A DNA stretch of 20,212 nucleotides from Candidatus Woesearchaeota archaeon (GTDB taxonomy: Archaea; Nanoarchaeota; Nanoarchaeia; Woesearchaeales; JAGVZT01), in the NCBI GenBank assembly GCA_017608295.1, contig JAFCGF010000033.1, forward strand, positions 1 to 20,212, in the 5' to 3' direction. Position numbers and translations under genes: made by a program. Under the pieces are notes generated by a model. It saw only the letters and a program-made list of their open reading frames with translations, was not told the origin of the DNA and did not search any database. Positions 1 through 7,954 of this stretch are shown here, in pieces (positions within the stretch are counted from its first letter, which is position 1; every line of letters begins with the position of its first letter).

Positions 1-211
1 AAATCCCCAGGTTGGCTTTTTGGAGAGTAGAATATGATCTAATATTTTGCAAAGAGCTTCAAAGAATGGGGGGATATCTATTAGTCAGAAAATGTTGACT
101 TTAACATAAAGTTGTCGTAATTTTATTTCAGTAGACCAAACAGCTATTGACAATAGGAATATAAGAGCATTGCCACTATAAGGTATATAAAGGCATTGCC
201 TTTAGCGACTA
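1..211. other. Left-edge non-coding DNA
   Basis: No convincing reading frame is visible here. The stretch is AT-rich and contains a small hairpin (AAAGGCATTGCCTTT, about 189-203). It ends immediately before GTTAGCGAA (212-220), which is proposed below as the left end of a gene cassette. I could not find a well-formed upstream partner that would make this junction a complete attC or attI site. Confidence 0.4.
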
Positions 212-238
212 GTTAGCGAACATTAAAAACATAAGAAA

Positions 239-667
239 ATGAAAACAACAATCATGACATTGTTTTTTCTAAGTTCTGTATGTTTCTTCACCTTACTTGG
301 AATTTTTGGATGTACTACTTCATCATCCAAGAATACAAACGAACTTCAGGACACAACAACAATCGAATATTGGAAGCAGGAAGCGAATAAGTGGTTTTCA
401 ATTGCTGAAGAAAACCGTTTGCATGCAGAAGCCAGTGCAAAAGAAGCCTTGGAGATTATGACATATGGTCAACGTAGAGAGATGGAAGCAAATAAGAACC
501 GTGAAGTTGCAGATTCAAATGCAAAAGTTGCTTTCTACAATGAAAAGGAAGCAGTAAGGCAAAAAAATCTTGCATCGGAGTACAAATCCAAAATCGTAGA
601 ACTTGAAAAAGTAATTGAGGAGCAGAAGAAGACCATTGAGGAACTGAAAAAGAAAATTAAAAATTAA
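239..667 (+). CDS. Small lipoprotein with coiled-coil body
   Basis: The 142-residue protein starts with a signal sequence (residues 1-24, hydrophobic LFFLSS..LLGIFG) followed by Cys25 in a lipobox-like LGIFGC, so it is probably a lipid-anchored periplasmic or outer-membrane protein. A Ser/Thr/Asn-rich linker follows. Residues about 45-142 are highly charged and almost entirely helical in character, with Ala/Glu/Lys-rich repeats (EANK, AEAS, KEA) ending in a Lys/Glu coiled coil. This resembles the helical linkers of TPR and signalling proteins but matches no enzyme I know. The gene is bounded by complementary sequences (212-220 and 671-679) and by an attC-like hairpin four bases after its stop codon, so it looks like a mobile gene cassette. 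Function is unknown. Confidence 0.75.
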   Translation: MKTTIMTLFFLSSVCFFTLLGIFGCTTSSSKNTNELQDTTTIEYWKQEANKWFSIAEENRLHAEASAKEALEIMTYGQRREMEANKNREVADSNAKVAFYNEKEAVRQKNLASEYKSKIVELEKVIEEQKKTIEELKKKIKN

Positions 668-670
668 ACA

Positions 671-724
671 TTCGCTAACAAAACCTAAACTGCATTAAAA
701 CGCAGTTTAGCTGGAGCGTTAGTC
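671..724 (+). repeat. attC-like integron cassette site (candidate)
   Basis: A 54-nt imperfect palindrome begins four bases after a stop codon. Outer arms are CTAAC (675-679) and GTTAG (718-722). Inner arms are CTAAACTGC (685-693) and GCAGTTTAG (702-710), a perfect 9-bp stem. The arms are separated by unpaired spacers AAAAC on the left and CTGGAGC on the right. This R''-spacer-L''-loop-L'-spacer-R' plan, the length, and the GCGTTAG end are those of integron attC sites. In addition, TTCGCTAAC (671-679) is the exact 9-nt complement of GTTAGCGAA (212-220), as expected if the DNA between once circularised. The R' box GTTAGTC departs from consensus GTTRRRY at one base, and no integron integrase is in the window. 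Confidence 0.5.
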
Positions 725-735
725 ACCATATAATA

Positions 736-1116
736 GTGAAAAAGAACTCAGTATTCAAAATTGCATACATTTGTTTCTGGATAAATATTATTGGAATCTT
801 TATCCACATTGTTTTTATTGTGTTTGTATTTGCTAATATTAACTCATTCATTGATTCTTTTTTTAACTCCGACAGTAATTTAGGTTTATTCATTATTTAC
901 TACACATTTTTCATTCCTTCATTATTCTTATGGGTTTATAATCTTCGGTTTCTATATAAATATGATAGATACAGTAAGAGCCTACTGCCTCTTATTCTAC
1001 TTAGTTTTTTATATTCTCCTTACTATTTTTATACAAGGCGGATCTTTCTCTCCGGAAAGATTGTTTTGGCAGTTGTTTCGGTCCACATCTTAAATAAAGT
1101 AAGGTTATGCTTGTAA
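736..1116 (+). CDS. Small integral membrane protein
   Basis: The 126-residue protein would start at a GTG codon 14 bases after the attC-like GTTAG; no in-frame ATG gives a better start. It is strongly hydrophobic, with likely membrane segments at about residues 8-33 (YICFWINIIGIFIHIVFIVF), 48-69 and 81-100, and aromatic and charged residues between them. The C-terminus is short and basic (NKVRLCL), so the original gene may have been longer and frameshifted. I do not recognise the family. Its place directly after the cassette junction suggests a second cassette gene, but no closing attC-like site is visible after it. Confidence 0.5.
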   Translation: MKKNSVFKIAYICFWINIIGIFIHIVFIVFVFANINSFIDSFFNSDSNLGLFIIYYTFFIPSLFLWVYNLRFLYKYDRYSKSLLPLILLSFLYSPYYFYTRRIFLSGKIVLAVVSVHILNKVRLCL

Positions 1117-1120
1117 GATA

Positions 1121-1139
1121 ATTGATTTCGGAAATCAAT
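1121..1139. terminator. Perfect palindrome after the membrane gene
   Basis: ATTGATTTC (1121-1129) and GAAATCAAT (1131-1139) form a 9-bp perfect inverted repeat around a single G, four bases after a stop codon. There is only a short T run downstream, so it may be a weak terminator or a binding dyad. Confidence 0.3.
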
Positions 1140-1376
1140 GACCTTTTGTATCCATTTATGCTGTGTTAAGTTTTGCGCTAAACTAAGAAATTAAGGTTTT
1201 TTTTCTTTAGATGTCACAGAACCCCTACATCTCTATTTACAGCAAATCCTGATCATACCAACTCAATTTGAAAAGTTAAAATAATTAGTATCTTAGAACC
1301 TCGAATCCAAAAAATAGATTCTGTTTGAGTAACCAAACAATATCGTGACCGTCCTCTAATAAAATTACTAATAAGT

Positions 1377-3818
1377 ATGATAGGAAATTATTTTAAACTT
1401 GCTGTCCGGCAGATTATTGTTAGTAAAGGATATGTATTTATAAAAATACTAGGGCTAGCAGTGGGCATAGCCTGTTTTATTCTAATAGGCTTGTTTGTTC
1501 TTCATGAATTGAGTTATGATACCTTCCATGAAAATAAAGACCGGATTTACAGGCTGGTTCTTGATGGGAAAATTGGGGAGCAGGAAGTTAAAGTAGCCAA
1601 TACTTGTCCGCCAATGGCAAAAGCCCTTGTTGATGAGGTTCCTGAAATTGTGGATGCCGTGAGGATGGATAGTTGGAACGAATCTCCAATTATCATTAAT
1701 GACCGTGTTATTATTGAAGACCACTTTGTATTAGCGGATTCTAGTTTCTTTGATATATTTTCATTTCCATTAATCTACGGAGATCCTGCAACTGCCTTAA
1801 ACAAACCCCGTACTTTGGTGCTTACCAAGTCTGCCGCCCAAAAATATTTTGGCAAGGATGATGCGGTTGGTGAAACCCTCAAAGTAGGATCAGATTCTGT
1901 TTTTTGGGAAGTAACCGGCGTTTGTGAAGATGCACCTGAAAACACACATTTGGAATTTAATGTTATTGGCTCTTTCGTGTCCTCAAGTAAATCGCTTTCA
2001 ACAATCTGGTTAAACAATAATTTAACAACATATATTCTTGCTGGGGTAAAGACATCTCCCTCAGTTATTGAAGAAAAAATACATTCGATACTGGTAAAAT
2101 ATGTAGGGCCTGAACTGGAACAGTACATAGGGGCCAATTATGATGACCTTGTCAAAGCCGGTGGCCGGTATAGAATCATTGCTCAGAATATAACTAATGT
2201 ACATTTAGAGCCAGATATCCAGCAGACATTCAAGCCTGCTAATGAAAAGAAGAATATTTATATTTTTACCATTATCGCCTTTGCCATCCTTCTTCTAGCC
2301 GGGATCAATTACATAAATTTATCTACAGCCCAGGCGGCGAATCGTGCCAAGGAAGTAGGTATCAGAAAAGTAGTAGGTTCACAAAGATCTTCCCTGATGT
2401 GGCAGTTTCTTGTGGAATCTTTATTGTTGTGTATTATAAGTCTCCTTGTAGCCATTTTATTGATTGAATTATTGCTACCAGGATATAGTAACCTAATGCA
2501 ATTATCCTTAAAAATCAGCTACATACAACCATGGTATACAATTCCAGTTCTGCTCATTATCGCAATTTTAGTTGGAATTCTTTCAGGATCGTATCCGGCG
2601 TTTTTCTTATCTTCTTTCAAGCCTGTGGCTATACTGACAGGAAAGTTGAAGGGCGGTGCAAAAAGCGGGACACTTAGAAGTGCTCTTGTGGTTATCCAAC
2701 TGGTCATTTCCATCATAATCTTGTCTGTAACAATGATCACTTTCCGGCAGATAAATTATATGCGTAAAAAAGATCTGGGATTCACTAAAGAGAACCTGCT
2801 GGTTTTGCGCAGAGTGCATGTACTTGGAAACCAGATAAATGTATTTATCAGTCAGGTACAGAATGTTCCTGGTGTGGTAACTGCATCTCATACCACAGCC
2901 ATACCCGGTTATCCGAATAATAACAATGGCTACTTGGTTGATCCCGGAGGGGAGTCCAGCTTGGACCTATCTGATGTTCAGATTATGTATACAGTCTGGG
3001 CCGATCATGATTATGATAAAACCATGGGATTTGAAATGGTTGAGGGACGATTCTTCTCACAAGCTATGCCAACCGACTCCTTAGCTTGTGTTATAAACGA
3101 AAGTGCCGTCAGGTATTTTAATCTTGACAATCCACTTGAAGCGAAGATAAATGAACCCGGACGCCCACCTGATCAGGGTACATCCCATCCTGTAATCGGT
3201 GTTGTTAAAAATTACCATTTTATGTCTCTGCATGATGAAATAAGTCCCCATATATTTTTATACGATGGGGATCAGATGAATTGGGGAAATATTGTAATCC
3301 GATTGCATCTAGATGATATCCAGCACACTATCGACCAAGTTGAAGCTGTATGGATTGATCTTGCAGGAACCGAACCCATGCAATACTTTTTCATGGATGA
3401 GGAGTTTGACAAATTGTATAAAGAGGATAAACGGACTGGCAATTTGTCCCTCGTTTTTAGCATATTAGCCATCTTTATAGCCAGCCTTGGACTGTTTGGA
3501 CTTACTTCATTTACTGTTGCACAACGGACAAAAGAGATAGGTGTACGGAAAGTACAAGGAGCTCGGATGATAGACATTTTGCTGTTACTCTCAAGAGAAA
3601 TAGCGATTTTGTTTGCTATTTCGACATTTATTGCCGTCCCAATCGCCTTATTCATTCTTAAAAACTGGCTGCAGAATTTCCAATTCAGGATCACCCAGAA
3701 TCCACGGGACTACCTGATAATAATTCTTGTTTCTTTCATTATATCCTGGGGCACAATTAGTTACTGGGCCATTAAGGCCGCCCGTACAAATGCAGCTGAA
3801 GCGCTGAGGTATGAATAA
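1377..3818 (+). CDS. FtsX/MacB-family ABC transporter permease
   Basis: The 813-residue membrane protein has the plan common in Bacteroidetes: residues 1-45 are an amphipathic start (YFKLAVRQI) and TM1 (IKILGLAVGIACFILIGLF); about 46-290 form a periplasmic MacB-like core domain; TM2-TM4 lie near 293-313, 348-370 and 387-405; TM5 near 435-456 begins a second module with a periplasmic domain (about 460-685); TM6-TM8 lie near 691-713, 741-763 and 780-802. Signature stretches are NRAKEVGIRKVVGS after TM2 and AQRTKEIGVRKVQGA after TM6, the duplicated FtsX coupling motifs. Such permeases work with a separate ATPase in mechanotransmission or lipoprotein/peptide export. No ATPase gene is adjacent, so the partner must be elsewhere. 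The gene looks full length and intact. Confidence 0.92.
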   Translation: MIGNYFKLAVRQIIVSKGYVFIKILGLAVGIACFILIGLFVLHELSYDTFHENKDRIYRLVLDGKIGEQEVKVANTCPPMAKALVDEVPEIVDAVRMDSWNESPIIINDRVIIEDHFVLADSSFFDIFSFPLIYGDPATALNKPRTLVLTKSAAQKYFGKDDAVGETLKVGSDSVFWEVTGVCEDAPENTHLEFNVIGSFVSSSKSLSTIWLNNNLTTYILAGVKTSPSVIEEKIHSILVKYVGPELEQYIGANYDDLVKAGGRYRIIAQNITNVHLEPDIQQTFKPANEKKNIYIFTIIAFAILLLAGINYINLSTAQAANRAKEVGIRKVVGSQRSSLMWQFLVESLLLCIISLLVAILLIELLLPGYSNLMQLSLKISYIQPWYTIPVLLIIAILVGILSGSYPAFFLSSFKPVAILTGKLKGGAKSGTLRSALVVIQLVISIIILSVTMITFRQINYMRKKDLGFTKENLLVLRRVHVLGNQINVFISQVQNVPGVVTASHTTAIPGYPNNNNGYLVDPGGESSLDLSDVQIMYTVWADHDYDKTMGFEMVEGRFFSQAMPTDSLACVINESAVRYFNLDNPLEAKINEPGRPPDQGTSHPVIGVVKNYHFMSLHDEISPHIFLYDGDQMNWGNIVIRLHLDDIQHTIDQVEAVWIDLAGTEPMQYFFMDEEFDKLYKEDKRTGNLSLVFSILAIFIASLGLFGLTSFTVAQRTKEIGVRKVQGARMIDILLLLSREIAILFAISTFIAVPIALFILKNWLQNFQFRITQNPRDYLIIILVSFIISWGTISYWAIKAARTNAAEALRYE

Positions 3819-4435
3819 AGCAACAAGTTGCATATTGTAGCCAGAATGCCTACGCTGAAACAACCTGAGAGCCGACCCTCCAACTTTCTAAAATAGTGGG
3901 TGTAAGTCTTCAAACCAATCCGGAATAATTGGATAAAATAATTAGGAGATGGTTCTGTTGATTTTATTAATCAAAAAAGCCTCTCAAAAATGAAGCATAA
4001 ACAAATATCGTCCCTTTGTTTGTTTTCCGGTACAGGGGAGGTTGGTATTTTAAGTTGTTTGGGGGAGGATTATTTTAGTCAATTGAGAATTATGGCATTT
4101 CTGGACATACTATATTAAGTATTTGTAGTACACTAATTTGGAATTGGTTTTAAGTTGCAGTAAATTTATTCATACAAACCATAAAGTAACAAAAGGTTCC
4201 CGGAGTAAATTCACAGTTAACTAAGTAATCAATATCAGGTGCTCCGGGAGCTTTTGCTTTCCTTGTTAAACTTGACTTAAGGACAGATTATCCGTAACTT
4301 TACTATGTTGGGTAAATCTGGAGTAATAGAAAAGATTGAAATGGAATTAGATTATTCTGGATGATTTCCCCCAGGGAAGGACTAACGCCTGAAATTATAT
4401 GAAGATAAAAGAGAAACCTAAAATTTGAAATTATT
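3819..4435. other. 617-base gene-poor stretch
   Basis: I see no reading frame worth calling. The only clear structure is an interrupted inverted repeat: AAAAG (4191-4195) plus CCCGGAG (4199-4205) against CTCCGGG (4242-4248) plus CTTTT (4251-4255), enclosing a 36-nt loop. It could be a terminator-like structure or a decayed recombination site. The rest is low-complexity AT-rich sequence that may contain decayed genes. Confidence 0.4.
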
Positions 4436-4801
4436 ATGGAATTAGACGAATTTGTTGCTCAGACATTTATTGATATTGTTAACGGTGTTAAGAAAGCTCA
4501 AGAAAGTGTTAAGGACACTGATGCTATAATTAATGCGTATGATGAGTGTAAATTGAGGAATATAAAATTTGATGTTGCAACAGTTGTTGAGAAAACAAAG
4601 GAAGGTGAAGCTGGTGGTTCGGCTAAAATTCTTGTTGCTGGAGTGGATATTAAGGGTAAATTAGGTAGGAAAGCTTCAAACATAAGCAGAATTTCTTTCG
4701 ACGTCCCTGTTGTATTACCGGATGCAAAATATGTGATTAAGTCCGGAGAAAAACCAATAGGGAGACCCACACCCAAATCAAAATACCCCCAAGCCCGTTA
4801 A
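4436..4801 (+). CDS. trypco2-like (trypsin-co-occurring domain 2) protein
   Basis: The 121-residue soluble protein begins with a helix (MELDEFVAQTFIDIVNGVKKAQ). Then come NIKFDVATVVEKTKEGEAGGSAKILVAG-type strands and a terminal RISFDVPVVLP strand. The layout is an N-terminal helix, an FDVAV-like strand, a Gly-rich turn, and a final RI-F-VPV-LP motif, which is that of the trypco2 domain. That domain is known from bacterial conflict and trypsin-associated operons; its biochemical role is not established. The last 15 residues (GRPTPKSKYPQAR) are probably unstructured. No trypsin-like protease gene is adjacent. The stop codon is six bases before the first 99-bp repeat. The assignment is from pattern memory, so moderate confidence. 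Confidence 0.55.
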   Translation: MELDEFVAQTFIDIVNGVKKAQESVKDTDAIINAYDECKLRNIKFDVATVVEKTKEGEAGGSAKILVAGVDIKGKLGRKASNISRISFDVPVVLPDAKYVIKSGEKPIGRPTPKSKYPQAR

Positions 4802-4807
4802 AAGTGC

Positions 4808-4906
4808 GGTATTTTCAGGAAGTTGGTATACCGGTTTACCCGTAAAAGACAAAACCCCCTGGGGATAAGGGGGAACGTATTTAACAACTTACTAATTATA
4901 GGACAA
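4808..4906. repeat. 99-bp direct repeat, copy A
   Basis: This unit starts six bases after a stop codon and ends 21 bases before the next ATG. It contains the palindrome GGTATACC (4825-4832), a hairpin CCCCCT-GGGGATA-AGGGGG (about 4855-4873), and outer arms AAGTTG (4820-4825) and CAACTT (4885-4890). The copy at 5728-5826 has the same length with 8 substitutions and no gaps. The repeat is not an attC: the AAC and GTT boxes occur in the wrong order. Confidence 0.85.
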
Positions 4907-4927
4907 GAAATAGAAATCTTTATCATA

Positions 4928-5716
4928 ATGCTTAGTGAAATCCGAAAAGCCATCAATGCACTTCTCTATGAGAGAACCTCAAGCCCACTATTTGGCGCAT
5001 TTCTTATTAGTTGGTTGGCTTTGAACTGGAAGTTTATTTATTACCTATTTGCTGTTAGTTCTGAGACCTTATATGTTGACAGAATTTCCTACATAAAGGA
5101 TAATTTTCTTGATGGTTGGCATATAATATGGTTTCCTCTTATTTCAACTGTTTTTTTGATTATTGTTTATCCTTTTATTTCAACAGGAGCATATTGGATT
5201 AACTTGAGATTCAATAAATGGAAATATGAATTGAAATGTGAATCAGAAAATTCTCAGATGTTAACTTTTGAAAAATCTATTGAGTTACGGCTTGAGATGT
5301 CAAAACAACAAGAGTTATTTGCTAAATTAGAAAGAGATAAAAATCAAGAAATTGAAGATAAGGATAGGCAAATTGGCATCCTAACAAAACGTTTATCGGA
5401 GGCCGAAAAAGAAGTTTCCAAACTAGCCAGCGATTTAAGTAAAACTGAAATCCCTAAATCTGCACATGATTCGGATTATAAAACATTTAAATCTAATGCT
5501 GACTTATTTGCAAGTTTTAACAAATTGGTGCCTCTTATTGAGAGGAATACGCATAGAGCCAAATATAATAAGCCTATTGGTGAAGATTTCATGCGTTACT
5601 TCATCTCAAATAATATAATTGAAGAAGGTGATGACTACGAATACAAATTTACTGGTAAAGGAAGGTATTTCTTAAAAAGAATTACTGATGAACAATTGGG
5701 CATGAGTGATAAATAG
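4928..5716 (+). CDS. Membrane protein with C-terminal coiled coil
   Basis: I place the start at the ATG at 4928 (262 residues); an upstream GTG at 4823 would translate the 99-bp repeat and is unlikely. The N-terminus is amphipathic (MLSEIRKAINALLYERTSSP), followed by two likely membrane segments at about residues 21-44 (LFGAFLISWLALNWKFIYYLF) and 69-94 (WFPLISTVFLIIVYPFIS). Residues about 105-180 form a long charged coiled coil (ELRLEMSKQQELFAKLE, SEAEKEVSKLASDL). The last 80 residues look like a small folded helical domain, perhaps winged-helix-like (FMRYFISNNIIEEGDDYEYKFTGKG). I do not recognise a named family. The gene lies exactly between the two 99-bp repeats, which suggests a cassette-like mobile unit. 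Confidence 0.7.
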   Translation: MLSEIRKAINALLYERTSSPLFGAFLISWLALNWKFIYYLFAVSSETLYVDRISYIKDNFLDGWHIIWFPLISTVFLIIVYPFISTGAYWINLRFNKWKYELKCESENSQMLTFEKSIELRLEMSKQQELFAKLERDKNQEIEDKDRQIGILTKRLSEAEKEVSKLASDLSKTEIPKSAHDSDYKTFKSNADLFASFNKLVPLIERNTHRAKYNKPIGEDFMRYFISNNIIEEGDDYEYKFTGKGRYFLKRITDEQLGMSDK

Positions 5717-5727
5717 ATTAAACTACA

Positions 5728-5826
5728 GGTATTTCCCGGAAGTTGGTATACCGGTTTGCCCGAAAAAGACAAAACCCCCTGGGGATAAGGGGGAGAGTAT
5801 TTAACAACTTATTTATTATAGGACAA
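5728..5826. repeat. 99-bp direct repeat, copy B
   Basis: About 92% identical to copy A at 4808-4906 and exactly 920 bases further on, beginning 11 bases after the stop of the membrane gene. The GGTATACC palindrome, the CCCCCT/AGGGGG hairpin and the AAGTTG/CAACTT arms are all kept; the substitutions lie outside these elements. The next gene starts 39 bases later. Confidence 0.85.
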
Positions 5827-5865
5827 CTCAAGCTAATCGGATAGAAATATTAAAACACCACTCAA

Positions 5866-6273
5866 ATGAAGAAATTGACACGCTTATTCTTGATTTTTCT
5901 GCTGTTCCCAACAGGTAGTATAAGTCTTATAGCACAAGATAATCTAAAGTTCTCTAAAGCTCTGTTCATTGAAATGAATTCGGATAAACTAAAAGAATTT
6001 GTTGCTATCGATACTACCATAACAGTTCCAGAAGGTAAAGTTTGGAAAATCACAAGTACAAAAACATTTATGAGGAATAAGGACTATGTGATCTATGAAA
6101 ATGAAGCTCAATTGTATATCAACCAACAGCCAATTGATTACTATAAAAGTCCTTTGGGGGGTGAAATATGGTTGCCGAGTGGTAGTTATCGATTCAGGAT
6201 TATGAGTAAGTTAAGATCCAAAAATATCTACTTTCATTCATTCATATCTGGTATTGAGTACGAAATTTATTAG
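5866..6273 (+). CDS. Small secreted protein of unknown function
   Basis: The 135-residue product starts with a clear Sec signal peptide (MKKLTRLFLIFLLFPTGSISLIAQ, likely cut near residue 24). The mature part is probably a beta-rich single domain: it has VAIDTTITVPEGKVWKITS, a YINQQPIDYY segment and GEIWLPSGSYRFRI. The phrases 'tITVPEGKVWKI' and 'lPSGsYrf' recall small jelly-roll or carbohydrate-associated folds, but I cannot assign a family. It follows repeat copy B; there is no repeat after its stop codon, so it may be the last unit of the cassette-like series or the resident gene into which the repeat-bounded gene was placed. Confidence 0.65.
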   Translation: MKKLTRLFLIFLLFPTGSISLIAQDNLKFSKALFIEMNSDKLKEFVAIDTTITVPEGKVWKITSTKTFMRNKDYVIYENEAQLYINQQPIDYYKSPLGGEIWLPSGSYRFRIMSKLRSKNIYFHSFISGIEYEIY

Positions 6274-6569
6274 AGAGCTTTGGGAAGATTAGATATATCC
6301 TTCATTAACCACCCTACATTTCGCACTTCATACACTAATACCCAATAAGGTCCATTACACTAAATAGCTTATCATATTGAATAGAGGGCTAACTAGTAGC
6401 ATGGATTTTGGCTTATTCTAAGCCCATCTAAGACACTATCTCATGTTCCTGAATATCCAAGTATAGATGAAACAAATCAACTCTTAGAACGTCTCTAAAT
6501 GACTGATTATAAGTGATATGTGGAAAATAAGTGAATATGAATGAAATAGAGAGAAATCAGTGAATAATC

Positions 6570-7760
6570 TCATTCAATTATCTTTTCATTTGCATCATCC
6601 AGGACCTCAACTTCAAATTCATCAAGGTAAATCTGAGTGGTCTCTTCCGTCTCATGACCAAGTCCAGCTTGAATAATTGGGGTAGGAATTCCCTTTCGTT
6701 TGGCAATAGTGGCCCAAGTATGACGTGAAACATATGTTGTCAATGGTGGATCGATATCGATTTCTTTTGAAATCTTCTTTAACTTTTTATTCATTAATCT
6801 CATTGCATTCCTGTAATCGAGATCCTCTTTGCCTCGCCTATAAATTATCGGGAAGATATATTCCTTTGGGTCTGATAGATCTGAGTATTTATCAATTATT
6901 TCTTGAGATTGAGCTGTAACTTTAATTGAAAATCTTTGTCCTGTTTTCTTACGTGTGTAATTAATTCTACCATTTTTAAGATCACCTACTTTGAGATTCG
7001 CAATGTCAATAAAAGACATTCCCCTATTATAGTAGCTGAATAGGAAGTAATCCTTTGCTTCAGTCAGGTGTGGGAAGTCAGATATATTGAAGCCTTTAAT
7101 CTTCTCAATATCCTCCTGTTTAACCGCTCTCTTCAGAGTCTTTTCAGATTTGATTTTGAAGTTCTTGAAAGGATAATACTCTTCCCTGGTTATCCCCTCG
7201 TTAATTGCCCTGTTATAGATCGCACGTACAGTCCTTAAATAATGTGATACAGTGTTTGTCTTATTACCCTTTTCAATTAAATATTCTTCAAACCCTTTCA
7301 GAATCTTATAATTAATCTGATTGAATTTTATATTACCATCAGGTAAGTAGGAAGTAAATGCATTCAGTGTGTTTTGATATACTCTAGTATTGCCATATTT
7401 CTTGAGTTTCTCTAATTTGGCTATTACATTTTCTGTATACTCTTTGAATGAAGATGAATCTTCTTTTATTGTCACCTCATTAATAACATCCTGGGCTGTA
7501 AATGGTTTTTCCCTATCATCAAAATCAATTATTGCTTCTTCAGCTGCATTAAGTTTATTACGGATTAACACTTTTAATTTCCGATAGTTTGGATGTTTAT
7601 TGGTCGGTAATTTCTCATCTTCATCCCATTCTTCTTTACTAGCATAATAACCTAGCCACATTACCTTCCTTTTCCGGTCTTTTATTACTTGTAATACAAT
7701 AGGGTGTTTGCCCTCATTGTTTGCCTTATATTCCAGTAATCTTATCTTGTATGAAGCCAT
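6570..7760 (-). CDS. Tyrosine site-specific integrase
   Basis: The 396-residue protein has the three-part plan of Bacteroidetes element integrases: an N-terminal arm-binding beta domain (residues 1-80, YKIRLLEYKANNEGKHPIVL..WLGYYASKEEW), a SAM-like core-binding domain (about 103-195) and a C-terminal catalytic domain (about 210-385). Catalytic residues are visible: Arg246 in YNRGMS, a Lys at 271/272 in TRKKTGQ, Arg346 in YVSRHTW (the usual His of HxxR is Tyr343, as is frequent in this phylum), His369 in GLGHETEE and nucleophile Tyr378 in QIYLDEF. The protein is full length and probably active. Its start faces a 3' tRNA fragment 138 bases away, the expected position for the attachment site it uses. 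It transcribes leftwards, away from that site, against the gene at 5866. Confidence 0.95.
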   Translation of the reverse strand: MASYKIRLLEYKANNEGKHPIVLQVIKDRKRKVMWLGYYASKEEWDEDEKLPTNKHPNYRKLKVLIRNKLNAAEEAIIDFDDREKPFTAQDVINEVTIKEDSSSFKEYTENVIAKLEKLKKYGNTRVYQNTLNAFTSYLPDGNIKFNQINYKILKGFEEYLIEKGNKTNTVSHYLRTVRAIYNRAINEGITREEYYPFKNFKIKSEKTLKRAVKQEDIEKIKGFNISDFPHLTEAKDYFLFSYYNRGMSFIDIANLKVGDLKNGRINYTRKKTGQRFSIKVTAQSQEIIDKYSDLSDPKEYIFPIIYRRGKEDLDYRNAMRLMNKKLKKISKEIDIDPPLTTYVSRHTWATIAKRKGIPTPIIQAGLGHETEETTQIYLDEFEVEVLDDANEKIIE

Positions 7761-7898
7761 GTTAAATTAGGTTGGGTGCAACATAGGTGCAACAAATAGT
7801 GTATAAATATACAATTTTGTTCTTCCATAAACAAATGTAAATAACTTCATACATAAGAGTATACGGAAAGAAGATGAAAATGGATGAAATGAACCGCA

Positions 7899-7945
7899 TG
7901 CTTGACAGGCAAGAGGTCACTGGTTCGAATCCAGTATGTCCCACA
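7899..7945 (+). pseudogene. 3' fragment of tRNA-Val(GAC), probable att core
   Basis: The sequence reads as a tRNA from the anticodon arm to the 3' end: anticodon loop TTGACAG (GAC, Val), stem half GCAAG, variable loop AGGTC, T arm ACTGG-TTCGAAT-CCAGT (perfect 5-bp stem, loop 7924-7930), acceptor strand ATGTCCC (7936-7942) and discriminator A7943. Upstream there is no D arm or acceptor GGGACAT. The 5' anticodon strand reads CATGC against GCAAG, with one A-A mismatch at 7898, so tRNA identity probably begins at 7899. A truncated tRNA next to an integrase is the usual mark of integration into the tRNA. Since the 3' end is followed by a terminator, the native chromosome should lie to the right, and the element and the intact tRNA to the left. 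Confidence 0.8.
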
Positions 7946-7954
7946 AAAAAGACC

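Noticed and set aside
4380..4386. GACTAAC as the closing R'' box for a second integron cassette
   Set aside because: It complements GTTAGTC (718-724), but a 3.7-kb cassette including the FtsX gene is implausible and no R' partner or inner stem follows it.
4823..4927. Longer start for the membrane/coiled-coil protein
   Set aside because: These 35 codons translate the 99-bp repeat; the same repeat at 5728-5826 is not kept as an open N-terminus of the next gene, and ATG 4928 gives a natural amphipathic start.
4808..5826. CRISPR array
   Set aside because: Only two long repeats with a 821-bp gene-containing interval; the size and spacing do not fit, and no short regular repeats occur elsewhere in the window.
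7762..7944. Minus-strand 60-codon frame (starts MGHTGFEPVTSCL)
   Set aside because: It is the reverse complement of the tRNA-Val fragment; such GFEPVTSCL proteins are a known artefact of antisense tRNA translation.
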